Under the pieces are notes generated by a model. The model was not told where the DNA came from. It did not search any database and saw nothing but the letters and a program-made list of their open reading frames with translations. From a virus, in the IMG/VR virus record IMGVR_UViG_3300030451_002116, positions 1 through 64,000 of that record: a DNA stretch of 64,000 nt; one strand, 5' to 3'. This document shows positions 1-13,200 of this stretch, in pieces (position 1 is the stretch's first letter; each line of letters opens with the position of its first letter). The translations under genes and the position numbers were made by a program.

Positions 1-3000
1 TGTGTCATTACCGCCATCAATAATCATATTTGTTGTGCTTCCATTCTTGAAAAGAATATCATCATCACCACGAAGAACCAAGTCATCATCAGCACGAAGC
101 GTAATATCAGTTCCATCAGCATTCCAACCTAAATAGGAACCTGCGGCATCTGCGCTGAGATATAGATAACCTGCAACACCAGTCGTTCCTACTCTTGCAT
201 TACCATCAACATCTAAAAGATGAGCAGGGCTTGTAGTTCCTATTCCTACCAATCCTTCTGATGTAATTCTTACTCTTTCAATAGAAGCAGTATCATCATC
301 TTGGTTAATAGGTGAAGTAAAGAATGTTAAATGCCCACCTTTGTCACCTGTGCTATGGTCTTCAGCAGCATAAGAAGCAATACCAGCAGATGCTTCTGTT
401 GCCTGTGAAGGAGCATTACCATCCTTTGAATCAAAACCAATTGCACCGAGTAAATCACCGCTAGAAATTGTGGTGTTTCTATTTATTATGGCCATTCCAT
501 CATTGAAATCTCCGGCTTGATGATACACTGTTAAAGAAGTTACTGGGTGAGAACCGTAGTTATTGATGGCTAACTTACCATCAATGAATGTCATACCAAC
601 GCTGCTTGTTGAATCATCATCTTGGTTTGTTGGTGAAAACATGAATTCCATGTATCCCCCTTTATCACCTGTGCTGTGGTCTTCTCTTGCTTTACCAACA
701 ATAGCAACAGATGCTTCTAAAACACTGCTTGGAACATTACCATCGTGAGAATCAAAACCAATACCACCAAGAATATCATTTGCTGATATTTCAGCACTAT
801 CTCTAACAATCATTATTCCGTTGTCGCCATTAGCACCAGAATGATTTACTTCTAGTGTATTACCGGCTTCAACATTACCACCGTTTCCAATACCAACACG
901 GCCATTGTTATCTTCTGTTATTACCTTTCTTAAGTTACTCCAACTTGTATCTTCTCCTGTTCTAAAGTAAAGAGGTTGATTTACTTGTACGTTTGAAGAA
1001 GAGTTTGAAGATAGTAATTGCCAAGCAGTATAACTGTCACCCCATCCTTTCATGGTTAATACTCCATCCCAAGAGTTAGGGCTACCAGTAATATCATCTG
1101 TGAAATGGAATGAAGCAGCCTTATCAGCATGGTCATCTGGAGTTATATCACCATCTGCTCTAGCATCTCTAATTCTTAATTCTGAAACATTACCGCCAAT
1201 CCAAGTCTTAACTCGACTAAAGGTTGCTTTACGATTTGTTCCACCAGCACCATTATCTACAATAATTAAGTCTGCGTCTGCTATTGCTTCACCTATATCT
1301 GTACCGCCGTCAATATCTAACGTAGTAATATCACCATCATAAGATGAACCTCCACCACTTTGGTCTGCCCAAGACAATGCACCGCTACCATCTGTCTTTA
1401 GAACTTGATTCGCTGAACCGTCTGCTGTTGGGAACGTGAATGCTTGATTAAAGGTAACTGCACCTGTTTCCATAACTTTGAATACTTCAGTACCACCACC
1501 AACGCTGTTTGAATCTTTCTTAACAATGAAACCTTTAGTACCAGCATTGTTGTTATTACTATCTATTTGAACATAAACATTTTCTGGTGCAGCAAGTTGT
1601 AGATTGTACCCGCTTTCAAACATACCTAAGTCTGCTCTGTTTCTGAATACAAATGAGGCAACATCTTCATTACCGGGTGTTAGACTTAGTTTATCATCAG
1701 TTAGAAGCACCTCTGCATTATTAGCCAACTGCATTCTAATTGCAGCATTAGCATTAAGGGAAAGGTCATCTCTTGAAGCACCGCTATTGTTTTGGTCATA
1801 GATAGTAACGCTAGGTTGAGCCGCAGTTTCAAATGCTTCTCTAAAGAATAACCCTGTATCCGCAACAACAGTCACACCAGAAGTATAGTTTGCATTAAGG
1901 TCTGGAACAGTTAATGTGTTTGTACCATAGTTTATTGCTGTCCAACTAAACTTTACACCATTAATTGTTCCTGTTCCCTTTTCATTAAATGTGCTTGCAT
2001 CTGTTAGAACAAGTGAAGTGTCACCATCTGAATAGTTAGAGGCTAATGTTGTTGTACCTTGATTGTATGCGTCAATCAAAACACTACCTTCAACGTGTAA
2101 TTGTTGGTCAGGGGCAGTTACCGTGTTTCCAGCATGACCTATTCCAACTCTTCCCTCAAATAAAGCAGAATAACCATATTGGTCTGCTCTATCGTTTCTT
2201 ATATGGAGTGTAGGGCTATCCACATATACGCTATCATCAAGTAAAAATACTAACGGGGTAGAAGTGCTTGAATCGTTTCTAGATACCTTTAATCCATGAA
2301 CTGAACCATCCGTCTGATGTATGCGTAATTTAGCATCAGGGTTTGTAGAACCTATTCCTACATTACCACCATCAAAGTATGAATTTCCACCTGCGTCTAA
2401 TACGACCTTTGACGTATTATTAGTTGGTGAATATGTATTATTTGCCCAATTACTTGTGCTAGAATACAAGGTTAGTATTCCATCTTGAGCCTCACCTGTG
2501 GCTGTACTTCCACCTGCTACGAGAGACATAATCGGTTTATTGCCGTCAGCATTCCCACCTAACCACCATTCTGAGAATCCATAGTTTCCAAAGATGTTCT
2601 TAACTCTCATACCTCCGCCATCACCAATTATGGTTTTGGTATAGTTAGGGCCATTGTGGTCATTTGTTGCTTCTAGCCTAATTGCGAAACCCGGCCCACT
2701 AGAAGAAGATTGGTCGTCAATGCAATCAACAACAAATGCTTGTGCGCCACTAAGAGTTGTTGCATCATTACTTGGTAATGTCTTAGTAATTGAAACATCG
2801 TTATTGATACTAACTGCTCCACCGGAAGCGATTTGCATTCTGTTTGTTCCAGCAGTTACGAATTGTATTGTATTAGCCGCAGACTGATACATACCCGTAT
2901 CAACATCACCTGCAAAACCAAAGCCGGGTTCAGAAGCAGATGCGTCTGATGCTATGAATTTACCACCGACTATACTTAAATCTGCTTCTGTAGTTGTAAA

Positions 3001-6000
3001 GTGGAACGAAGCACCACTACCTTGTGAATTAGCATCTGAATGTTGAAACCTAAATTCTCCTTTTTGTCCGTAACTGTTGGATGAGTTATCGCTGAATTGA
3101 ATACCAGCATATCCAGTATTCGTTGTATTTTGTATTACAAGAGGTGTGTCATTTGCTGCTGTTAAGTTTAATCCTGCGGCAGTAATGGTTCCTGTTGTTG
3201 TATCATCACCATCATTCTTAAGGAATGCATCATCTACATTAAATGTAATTTGTGTTTCACTTGTTCTAACTGCTGTTAAATTAGTACCACCTGATAAAGT
3301 AACATCATCGTTAGTATTACCACTTGCAGTAGCACCACCTAATCTTAGCGCAGTTGTACCGCCGGGAACACTAAAATCATATTGTGTATCTGATAATTGG
3401 CTAGTTAAAGCAACAGTACCAGAAGAATCTGGTAATGTAATTGTTCTATCAGCAGTTGGGTCTGTAATAGTCAATGTAGTCTCATTTGCATCAGCAGTTG
3501 CTCCTTCAAACACAATTGCATTTGCTGCATTCATAGTTACAGTATCAACAACGGTTTGTGTTCCTGTGACCTCAAAATTACCGTGAACTTTAACTAAATT
3601 ATCTTCACCGCTAATAGTTAACATATCAGAATGTGTACCATTCTTCAATACGCTTAAATGTAATTTACCATCTTCTGTACCATCTGATTGGTCTTCTATT
3701 GCTGCTTTAACTCTACCATATCCTAAAAGTTCATCGTTACTGTTAACTCCTTGAAAAGTTATTTGTCCAATAATGTCATCATCAGCAGGAGAGGCTGAAC
3801 CTCTAAACATGTTTAAATTAGGGCCACCATTTGAGTCACCATCTGTATCAGAAAGTAAGAGCGTTGGCCCTGTTCCACCATCATGTAATACAGTTAATTT
3901 TCCTTTGTTTGGAGTAGGAGAAGATGGGAAACTTTCACCTTCATCTGAAACTATAACTGCACCTGTTCCATCTGGTCTTAAAACAATGTCTCTATTATTG
4001 CTAGTAGTTTTAATTTCATGTGTTTGAACATCTAAATCTCCTCCTAGTTGTGGTGAAGTATCATCAACAACATCACCACCTGAAGCAACAAGGTCTATTG
4101 TACCATCATCATCTTGATATGTTGCAGTAATGTTGGTTTCTGTATTCCCACTAAACATAGCACCTACAATATCTTGAACTTGCTCATTCGATAATTGAGT
4201 GTTAGTATTGGTAGCAGCAATCGTGAGAGTTCCTGCTGCATCATCATAAGTTTTAGTAATATTAGAACCTGCTACTATAACTCCATTTACATAGTCTTCG
4301 ACTTGTTCCTGTGTTAGTTGAGTATCTGTATTTGTAGTAAATGTTAGATTGGCTTGCATATAGTTTGTTAAGTGAGCAATGTTGCTTACTTTCCAAGCAT
4401 CTGCTGATGCATCATAAATATTAAATCTATCTGCGGTATTCCAATTTGTTTGTCCAAATAATGTTTGACTTTCTGCATCCCACAATGAAAAGGTAGTTCC
4501 TGATAGAGCCATACCATTTCCGGCAGAATAAGTAGTATCGGTATCTGTTGATGCTATTGTTAGTGTTCCTGCCGCATCATCATAAGTTTTAGTTACATTT
4601 GAACCAGCGACTAGTAATCCATTTACAAAGTCTTCAACCTGTTCTTGGCTTAATTGAGTGTTTGCTGTCATGTCATCAACAACTAAGTCAATGGTTCCAT
4701 CTCCGTCTTGATATGAGGCAGATATTCTTGTTTCAGTGTTAGAGGTAAACATTGCTCCAACTATATCTTGAACTTCTTCAGCAGAAAGTTGAGTGTTAGT
4801 ATCTACTGAATCTTGTAAATCATCAATTGTCATATATTTCCATGAAGATGCTGATTCATCCCACAGTAAAATTTTATCATCAGTAGCATCAGTAGATTCG
4901 TTTAACTGGTTTAAAGTAGCGGGGTCTGCTATTTTTAACCCCGAAGAAGTGGTTGCTAATCCATTACCTGCTGATACTGAAAAAGTAGTTCCACCTAAAC
5001 TTATACCTGTTCCAGCACTATAAGTAGTGTTTGTATCTGTAGATGTAAATGTAATTGTATCGCCGCTATTAGTAGTAGTAATAGATACGTTACTACCTGC
5101 CGCAAATGTAACGGTATCAGTTTTAGCGTTAGCAACGAAGTTATCCTGTCCTGAAATAGATATTGTATTTAATGCATTTTGGTTAACTTCTGCACCATTA
5201 GCAGGAAGCGTAGTAAATACTTTACCAGAACCTACTAGGTTACCGGAAGTAATTTTATCTAATACATCTGTAACTTCTACTCTTTTAAAGACACTAGCAC
5301 TGTTATCATAGATAATTAGTTTATCCTGTGCGGGGGTAGTTGCAGTACCTATGTCAGTATAATCTGTTATTGTTGGAGAAAGTTTTGCGTTCCATGTAGA
5401 AGCAGAAGAAATGTAAGTATCTGCTATTGGTGTACCTTGCCATGTTCCTGTACTTATTGTTCCAACAGTTGTTAAAGAAGTGTTACCAGCAGTAGGAGAT
5501 TTACTGTCTATTTGTGTTTGGATAGCACTTGTTACACCATTTAGATATTGAAACTCAGTATTACTTATGGTTCCGTTTGCTATTTTTGTAGCAGAGATTG
5601 CCGCACCAGATTTTATGTTTGCGTTTGCTATGTTTGTTAGACTATTACCTGCACCATCAACATTAAATGTTTTATTTGTTAGAGTGTCTGTTGAGTCCTT
5701 TAATACAACAGTTCCAGTTGCGGCTGGTAATGTAATAGTTTTATCTGCATTAGGGTTATCTGCTGTTAGTATTACTTCGTGAGAATTGCCATCTCCTGCT
5801 CTAAATGCAATTTTATTATCTTCTGTAATTTGTATAGTTTCATTGCTATAAGTAGTGTCTCCTGTAACTACTAAATTACCGCCAATTGTAATAGTGTCGT
5901 TTGCATCTCCAAAAGTCATACTCCCTAAGTTTGCATTCAACGCAGCCTTAACATTTGTTGTATCAGTTACATCAGCACCATCTTCAACATTTATCATGGT

Positions 6001-6855
6001 TCTTAGGTTAGCAGGAGTTATTTCCTCTATGTTTCCTGCACCTGAAGAGTCTCTTCCAAGTATTCTATTTGTTGCTGAAACGTTTTGTATCTTAGCATAA
6101 GTAACTTGGTCATCTGCTATATGTGAAGTATCAATAGAACCATCAACTAACTCAGAAGAATCAACCGAATTAGCACCTAACATTGCAGCAGTTATTGTTC
6201 CTGTATCTCCTGTAGTTACAACAGTACCCGTTGTAGCAGGGAAAGTAATCGTTTGTCCACCTTTTGTAATAGTACCATCATCATTTATTCTTAGGTCTTC
6301 TGTAAAGTTAGAACCAAAGAAAGACATGGATTGAGAGGTTTTTCTAATTCCTAAAAATTGTACCTTTCTATCTGTGGCCTTAGCCGCGCTTCCCTTAGCG
6401 ATTTGAATTACTGCTACAGGTATATCTCCCGGTTTAGGAGATGCGGTTTTAGAAGTGGTAGTTCCTAAAGCGGTTGTTCCTCTAAATTTAATTGTATTCG
6501 CACTTTCTCCAGATTCACTTCCATCTGCTATTACAACTAAACCATACCAATCATTTGCTGAGTTAACAACCCAAGTAGGTTCTTGATTTGTTACCGCACT
6601 TGCAGTGGTTATTTTACCATCTCTAAGATATTTAATTTCTGAAATGCTAAATCTTGTATAGTTTGTTCCTCCTGCGTTTTGAGTTATATCTCCGCCATGT
6701 ATTACGAATGATAACCCTGTACCAATATTTAGTGCGTTAAGTATGCCGGAATGCAATTGGTCTGTACCATCTTGCAAATGCTCAGTATCGTTGTTTCCAG
6801 ACGAGCCTGTAATGCTATTCGACAATGTGCTGATAAACTTCGGATTTGTAGCCAT
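1..6855 (-). CDS. giant tail fibre / receptor-binding protein (partial, runs off left edge)
   Basis: The minus-strand frame from the ATG at 6853-6855 stays open to the window edge, giving at least 2285 residues with no stop. The protein is rich in G, T, S, N and D and has tail-fibre composition. It contains many short repeats: about ten variants of the ITLP-x-x-TGTV type, several TxYSAGxGxxL segments, and three or more VGIGxxxP modules (for example GIGTTSPAHLLDVDG near the edge). In other phages the VGIG-TxP module usually precedes a C-terminal intramolecular chaperone (Peptidase_S74), but that end lies outside the window. It follows the 118-residue tail protein with a TAATG overlap. The role, host-surface contact, is inferred from composition and position as the last tail gene. 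Confidence 0.85.
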   Translation of the reverse strand, partial: MATNPKFISTLSNSITGSSGNNDTEHLQDGTDQLHSGILNALNIGTGLSFVIHGGDITQNAGGTNYTRFSISEIKYLRDGKITTASAVTNQEPTWVVNSANDWYGLVVIADGSESGESANTIKFRGTTALGTTTSKTASPKPGDIPVAVIQIAKGSAAKATDRKVQFLGIRKTSQSMSFFGSNFTEDLRINDDGTITKGGQTITFPATTGTVVTTGDTGTITAAMLGANSVDSSELVDGSIDTSHIADDQVTYAKIQNVSATNRILGRDSSGAGNIEEITPANLRTMINVEDGADVTDTTNVKAALNANLGSMTFGDANDTITIGGNLVVTGDTTYSNETIQITEDNKIAFRAGDGNSHEVILTADNPNADKTITLPAATGTVVLKDSTDTLTNKTFNVDGAGNSLTNIANANIKSGAAISATKIANGTISNTEFQYLNGVTSAIQTQIDSKSPTAGNTSLTTVGTISTGTWQGTPIADTYISSASTWNAKLSPTITDYTDIGTATTPAQDKLIIYDNSASVFKRVEVTDVLDKITSGNLVGSGKVFTTLPANGAEVNQNALNTISISGQDNFVANAKTDTVTFAAGSNVSITTTNSGDTITFTSTDTNTTYSAGTGISLGGTTFSVSAGNGLATTSSGLKIADPATLNQLNESTDATDDKILLWDESASSWKYMTIDDLQDSVDTNTQLSAEEVQDIVGAMFTSNTETRISASYQDGDGTIDLVVDDMTANTQLSQEQVEDFVNGLLVAGSNVTKTYDDAAGTLTIASTDTDTTYSAGNGMALSGTTFSLWDAESQTLFGQTNWNTADRFNIYDASADAWKVSNIAHLTNYMQANLTFTTNTDTQLTQEQVEDYVNGVIVAGSNITKTYDDAAGTLTIAATNTNTQLSNEQVQDIVGAMFSGNTETNITATYQDDDGTIDLVASGGDVVDDTSPQLGGDLDVQTHEIKTTSNNRDIVLRPDGTGAVIVSDEGESFPSSPTPNKGKLTVLHDGGTGPTLLLSDTDGDSNGGPNLNMFRGSASPADDDIIGQITFQGVNSNDELLGYGRVKAAIEDQSDGTEDGKLHLSVLKNGTHSDMLTISGEDNLVKVHGNFEVTGTQTVVDTVTMNAANAIVFEGATADANETTLTITDPTADRTITLPDSSGTVALTSQLSDTQYDFSVPGGTTALRLGGATASGNTNDDVTLSGGTNLTAVRTSETQITFNVDDAFLKNDGDDTTTGTITAAGLNLTAANDTPLVIQNTTNTGYAGIQFSDNSSNSYGQKGEFRFQHSDANSQGSGASFHFTTTEADLSIVGGKFIASDASASEPGFGFAGDVDTGMYQSAANTIQFVTAGTNRMQIASGGAVSINNDVSITKTLPSNDATTLSGAQAFVVDCIDDQSSSSGPGFAIRLEATNDHNGPNYTKTIIGDGGGMRVKNIFGNYGFSEWWLGGNADGNKPIMSLVAGGSTATGEAQDGILTLYSSTSNWANNTYSPTNNTSKVVLDAGGNSYFDGGNVGIGSTNPDAKLRIHQTDGSVHGLKVSRNDSSTSTPLVFLLDDSVYVDSPTLHIRNDRADQYGYSALFEGRVGIGHAGNTVTAPDQQLHVEGSVLIDAYNQGTTTLASNYSDGDTSLVLTDASTFNEKGTGTINGVKFSWTAINYGTNTLTVPDLNANYTSGVTVVADTGLFFREAFETAAQPSVTIYDQNNSGASRDDLSLNANAAIRMQLANNAEVLLTDDKLSLTPGNEDVASFVFRNRADLGMFESGYNLQLAAPENVYVQIDSNNNNAGTKGFIVKKDSNSVGGGTEVFKVMETGAVTFNQAFTFPTADGSANQVLKTDGSGALSWADQSGGGSSYDGDITTLDIDGGTDIGEAIADADLIIVDNGAGGTNRKATFSRVKTWIGGNVSELRIRDARADGDITPDDHADKAASFHFTDDITGSPNSWDGVLTMKGWGDSYTAWQLLSSNSSSNVQVNQPLYFRTGEDTSWSNLRKVITEDNNGRVGIGNGGNVEAGNTLEVNHSGANGDNGIMIVRDSAEISANDILGGIGFDSHDGNVPSSVLEASVAIVGKAREDHSTGDKGGYMEFMFSPTNQDDDSTSSVGMTFIDGKLAINNYGSHPVTSLTVYHQAGDFNDGMAIINRNTTISSGDLLGAIGFDSKDGNAPSQATEASAGIASYAAEDHSTGDKGGHLTFFTSPINQDDDTASIERVRITSEGLVGIGTTSPAHLLDVDGNARVGTTGVAGYLYLSADAAGSYLGWNADGTDITLRADDDLVLRGDDDILFKNGSTTNMIIDGGNDT

Positions 6856-7211
6856 TACACTACCTCCAACCTAAAAGTAAAACTAATAGTCTCGTCTGCG
6901 GCTAGAGGCCCAATGCTCTTAAATGTAACCCGGCTTAACATATCTCCCCCTGTTGAAGCATTAAAAATACCTAATTCAGATATCTTATTACTGCCTAATT
7001 CTGAACCTGTAAAGTCTACAGTATAGACTAGAATACTTCCTATAATATCAGGAGTCACTGTTTTTCTTACAGTTAACACGCTATGGTCTAACATGGTTTG
7101 TGACGAAGAAGAAGAGTCTTCACCATCACCAACATCAATAAACGTAAAGGCGTTTACTGATTCCCCTTTAATCATCTTGCCTAAAGCAACCCTGCCCGCG
7201 TTTATTATCAT
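6855..7211 (-). CDS. small tail protein next to fibre (baseplate/fibre-attachment type)
   Basis: 118 residues. The segment ELGIFNASTGGDMLSRVTF (about residues 80-98), followed by an ITF-like strand, matches a pattern I know from small phage proteins encoded beside tail fibres, where E-[LI]-G-[LI]-F-N-A precedes G-x-M-L-[AS]-R. The N-terminus carries a run of five serines (residues 34-38), probably a loop. The start ATG overlaps the stop of the 2322-residue hub protein (ATGA), and its stop overlaps the fibre start (TAATG), so the three are translationally coupled. A structural role in fibre attachment or the tail tip is likely. The exact function is not established. Confidence 0.6.
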   Translation of the reverse strand: MIINAGRVALGKMIKGESVNAFTFIDVGDGEDSSSSSQTMLDHSVLTVRKTVTPDIIGSILVYTVDFTGSELGSNKISELGIFNASTGGDMLSRVTFKSIGPLAADETISFTFRLEVV

Positions 7212-10200
7212 AGTTTAATCTCCGTTGTTGTTACAATATCATTACCTGCGCCTATTGTAGATATATGACCTATTGTAGTAGTCCAGCCTATAACTGTTCC
7301 TTGTGGTGTAGTAATTTGATATTTAAGTGAATTTTCTCTTAATAATATATCATCAAATGAATAATGAACCTTTACTGATTCTTTAGCATTTTTACTAAAT
7401 AATGTTCCAAAGCCCGACTGTTGTTTTTGGCCTAGTTCAGAAAGCCTCTCAGCGATTGTCTTATTAAATGTTCCTACAGTTACCGTAGTAATACCAGACA
7501 TTACATTTTCTATTTCAAACACCGTAAACTCCTCGTTTTTAATATTGTGATTTTCAAAAGATAAAGTAACCAAATCACCTGCTTTCATTAACTCAAAGCC
7601 CTTTTTGTCCATCTTTAATGTTATCTTCTTAGCATCCGAATTATGTATTGCTAGTAGTTTTTCTGCCTTTATTCTTGCTTCTGCTATGTTTTTTATGTTA
7701 GGGTCAACAACCTTCAATGCCTTTGTATTTCCTTTTGGTTTAGGTACTCCTACCTCGGCCTTAACATTGTCACCGATAACAATTACTTTATTTGCTTTAT
7801 CAAACAGGCTGGTGTTGTTTTCTAATTCTAATACAGTTCCTTCTTTATAAGATATATCAAACTTTCTTTTAGAATCAAACTCATCTATTTTATTGATTTG
7901 CATCTTTCCGGGAGAGTTGTATACAAACTGATATTCTAAACCTTTCTTTGCAGCCAAAGAATTTACCGCACCAAAGACATCCTCCTCACGGAAATTTGAA
8001 GAAACAATTAATGGCTTTCTATTGTATACAATTATTTCATCATTAGCCTTTGGTTTATATTCTATATCTGCACCTCCACTATCTAGTTCTGCAAGAGTAA
8101 TTGTGTTTGTAGAAGTTGATGCTACTTTGCCTATAAATTTACCATCTTGGTTGTATATATTATCGTTTGCAGATAAACCTATAGCATTGTTTTCTAATGT
8201 AATTGTGGTTCCCGTTGTGTTTTGTGAAACTATGTTATTTGTGTATGTAAAGTCTTTTTCACTAAAATCCATCTCAATATCATTTTCTTCAAGTATTTGT
8301 TCTATTGCTGTTTCTGCATCTGTTCCTACAATAAATGTGCTTCCAATGTATGCTCTTTTGGCACTAGTAAGTTTAGGTTTAACATGTGTTGTAATAGTAA
8401 ATGTTTCACCAAAGGAAACTATTCCATTGAATGATAATTTTCCATCATATGTAAATCTCAATCTATTAGTGGAAGATTCTACATTCAAAAATTTAGTTTC
8501 ATTGTTTTCTCCATCTGTAATATGACATTCTAGTGTTTGACCATTTGTAAATAAACTCTTTGCTGCGGTTAATGTTCTTCTTTCTACATATCCGTTTCCT
8601 ATATTATCCACATCTAAAACTAAATACATAGCAAATAAACCCTCTTCGTATATTAAATCGTCATTCGTAACGGAAGCAGTAATACTATCTTCTGTGTCTC
8701 CTAAGGTATTTTCGCTTAGTTCTTTTTCTCCTGTTATAAAATTCTGTGTAAGGTATTTGTATTGTAATCCAGTGTCAAATATTTTATTTATATCAAAGAA
8801 ATCTGGAGTGTCTTTAAATGTTGTTTCTGATATTCTCATCAACCTAAATGTCTTTCCGTGCGTAGAAGTGTTAAGAGTTTTATCTAATTTAACTGTATGG
8901 CTTACATACGTTCCTGATGTGTTTGCAGAATGAGAGATTATTTTACCAACATAAATAGGTTCTCCGCTTAACTTGTTAGTAGTAGAAGAACCATCAAACG
9001 CATCTTTATCTGGTAATGTTATGTTTGTTCCTACTAATTTATCGGAGACTAAATAATATCCTGTTAGATTCGGAACAAAGTCTATCCAAGAATTTATACT
9101 ACTAGCAGAAGAAACATCCAATGTAATTGTAAAATTATCTGCGTTTATTGATTGGGTGCTTAAATCTATTTTTGGTTTAAATGCTGCTTGTGCTTGGAAT
9201 ATGTCTCCTTTTCTTTGGTCAATAGTATTTGAGTGGGAGTGTTTTTGCTCTCTGTCTCCATAGTTTGCATTGTCGCTTCTGCAACTGTCTTGGCCTAAGA
9301 AGTGAGAGCGTGTCTTTGTACCCAATAGGGCCATGTCTGGGCTTGATAACTGGTTTACTCTCAAAACTCTACTATGTTGGTCTACATCGTCTTGGAGAGC
9401 CGCACTGATGGTTCCAAGACTATCTGACCATGTGTGCTTCATTGAACCATCATCTGCATCAATATCTATTACTGCACTTGTGGGGTTTGTAAATGCTTCA
9501 TTAGCATCTCTTTGTTTAGTTACTTTTCTCATGTCTTTAAACAAAACGTTACAAGACTCAAAAATATGTATATTGTTATGTGCCATGTATTGTATTGCGT
9601 CTGCGTTGGTTCCAAACGTTTGTCTAGTAATACCATTTATTACCCTAGAAGGATGAAAATAAGTTTCACTAGATATTCCTGTCCAATCTTTAGATTGATG
9701 GAAAGCAGATACTTGTCCTCTATCATCTCCATCTTCATAATTAAATGAGCCTGTGCCATCTAAACCATCTATTGATTCTCCAATCATAGATATCCATAAG
9801 TTGTGAGCATTCATCGTATCGCTACTAGATGCTCCTTTTAACAGGTGATGTCTAATATAACTTCTATGTAGGTAAGGAATGGCAAGATATACGTTTGGCA
9901 TATAGATACCATTGTTTCCTAAATCATTCAAACCCCATTGACCATCTTCTTCAGAAATAGTGTTGAACAACTTTGGTCTTACAATGTAAATTTTATCTCC
10001 TGTTGTGTCATTAGCAGCATCATAAAACAATTTAATCTGGTTACTAGTATTGTTACTTAAGGTCAAAGTAGCATCATTAGTTATAGTTTGATGTGCAACC
10101 GCAAGAACTGTTCCATCCTTTCCTCTATAAATTGTATCTCCTGCTAGTAAAGTTACGTTGGAGAGTGCATTGTTTGCTGCATTTTTTATAGTAAGATAAC

Positions 10201-13200
10201 CAGTAGTAGAACTAGAAACATTGCTAAAGTCTGCACATAATCCAGCATATAATACCTTAAGTCTTGGATATTTAAAATGATTTAACTTTTCTAATTTATC
10301 AGTAGAAGGTAAAGATTCATAGTCTATTGGATTAAAATGCCAATCAAATGTAGCCTCAACAAGTCGCATTATTCCAAACCTTTTCATGTTAGAAGGAGTA
10401 ATTGATGCAGATTTAATAGTCATTGTATCGAAATCTGCATCCCTTTGTTGAGCAATACTAGATGAACCTGTATAACTTGTATGGGATGTAGATGGCCCAT
10501 TCACACTTTCGTCTTCTAACATCAACCCAAATGAAGTAAATTCATGAGAATCAGCAGCAAATCCTATATTATTATGCCTAAGTTTAGAATCTATATTAAA
10601 GTCACCTAAACCTAATATCTCATATTTTTTAGCACGATAATCTATATTTTCTAATTCATATGGTGTTGTAGTTACAGCACTTAGATTATCTACATATTCT
10701 GTGGGTGCTTTTCTATCTGCTGAACCACCTGTTAATCCCATATGTGTACCTGTCCAAAGATTAGATTCTCTTAGAGGATATTGCGAATGTGTTAAATCAC
10801 CCATAACAGCGTTAGCACTACTTGCTATTGAGTTATCTGCTGTGATAGCAGAAGCACTCCCAGAATAATCTATTTTATATGCTGATGCATAACCTTGAAT
10901 ATTTTGTTTGTTATCGGAATCATTGTATACACTATCATATGTTTGTCTAATAGTTCCAGATTTAAATCTATTTAATCCAGTATATCTAAACACGCTGTCT
11001 CCAAAGAAATAGTTTGAATCTATTGTTGGAGATAGTTTGTGTAAAAATCCACCTTGAGGTAGATTGCTATTTACTAAATATACCCCAGTAACACCAGTTC
11101 CACTACCAAGTAAAGTATCAGAGGCATTGCTTTCTAAACTACCTAAAACAAGTGGAAATGTTGGAGCCAGTGTAAGTAGAGAATTAGCCTCGTCTTTTGT
11201 ATTCATATTAGTAATTGTATACGGGCTTATGCTAGAAATTGTTTGCATGGGAATAATAGTTGTAGATGCTCTAGTTTCGTTTGCTAATTTAAATGCAAAG
11301 CAAGAATCCTTTCCTCTACTTATTCCTTTTATACTACTTATATCATATCCTAAACTTTCATCAGCAGAATACTTTCCAGTCGAAGATGAATATAATAAGT
11401 CGGTTTTAGTATTAGTAGTTCCTGAATATAAATTTTTCAATCCTGTGATGAAACTTACTCCGTTATTTCCTAAATGAGACAAATCCGTAGTATGTATTGT
11501 ATCTTGAATATTAGAACCCATAGCCTTTGTTGCCGTAATATAATTTTGAGTTCCGCCTAATCTATGGAACTTTAATGCTCTGTTGCCGTTAGTAATTGTA
11601 GTTCTATTGTTATGAGTAAATGTTATTACAGTAGTTCCAGAATTGTCTGCAACAGAAGCCACTTCTCCAAGAAATTTATTTCCACTATCTGCATAGAATA
11701 CTAAGTCATATTTGTTTAGAACTTGTAATACATCACTTGAGTCTGTTACTGTAATGCCATTATTTTGAACAGAAGCAACAGGATAAGTACCATCTAAAGC
11801 ATCAGTAAAGTCTAACATGGGGTTAACAGTTGAGTATACAATATCCGAAGTTCTTTCTAGGTTTTTATTTATAGTGTTATCAAGTAGTGATGATATATCA
11901 TCTCTACCAGTTACAGTATAAACAACATGACCATTTTCATTTCTTGTAGATACATCTTCAATAGAACCTTCAAAGACAGTTTCTTCTATAGAATAGTTTC
12001 CTTCCATATAATATAAGAAAGAAATATTATTTGAAGGAACATAGAATTTCTTAGTTGGGTTCTGTAATTTAACGTGACCGTTTACCGAGTCACCATAATC
12101 TATAGGAATATTATGACCATAAAATGCTTTATTTAAAAACATTAACTTATCATTATAGAGTCTTGCTTTTGTTTTAGAAATAGTTTTATTGTTTATTGTA
12201 AGTCTCGCTAAAGAATTAGAACTATAAACACCCTCAGTATCTATTGGCATAGAACCAGTTAATCCTCCGTTCCATGCTCTTACAAATATACTTTTATTAG
12301 ATGCTACAGGTAGTGTACCAACTGCCTCCCATGTTGAACCATTTATTAGTTTCTTTTTATCAACTGTTATGGCTTGAGTGCGCTTATCTGCTGTTGGTGC
12401 GGCGACAGAAGATACTCTATAAAACATATTATTAAATCTAATTATATCTCCAGCAGATAAAAATGAATCATTTCTAGCATCAAAACCTTCAAGTATTTGT
12501 TGTAAAATAATATTTTGTCCTGAAGTGGTATCAGTAGATGCTAAATATGGTAATTCATATTCTGATAAACTGCCCCTATGTAGAGAAGTAGTAATAACTA
12601 ATTTGTTATTTTCTTTCATTTTTATGTGTTTAATACCAGATTCATCAATAGAAGTAATAGTTGCGGCTTGAGTTATTCTATTCTGAGGACTATTTAAACT
12701 CGTAGGAGAAATAATATTTGTTACACCGTTGTTTCTATTTTGGCTATCTTTGAAACATAGATATCTACTAGGGCCGGATAGGTCTGCCGCAATTATAGAA
12801 TATGCACCAGTTGCGTTAAAACTTGTATGCTCAGAGGTTCTATCATGTGCATTTCTATAGTGGTTTCTAAATGCATTTGCCCACTCAGAAGGATTAAATG
12901 TATATGTTGTATTTCTATCTATTTCATTATTTGCTTCATCCTTTATTTCTGTATTATCTACAAGAACGGCATTTTGATTTAACGTTCCTAAGTCATGTAT
13001 GAATGAGTTATATTTTTTCTCCGTCTTAAACACAGCCCTATGTATTGTTCTACCATATTGAACGGTGCTTGCTACCCCTAACCCCGCTAAGAAATTTGTT
13101 CTAACTTGGTCTAAAGTTATAGTATTGTTAGAATCATCTCGACCAATAATTATACCTGCATGGAATCTTTGACCTGCTTCATCGCCTGAACCTAGTCTCC

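Noticed and set aside
563-6100. Plus-strand open frames across the giant fibre gene
   Set aside because: They are shadows in the frames opposite the fibre reading frame. Their composition (V, S, P and L-rich, no domains) is a translation artefact of G/T/S/N-rich coding sequence.
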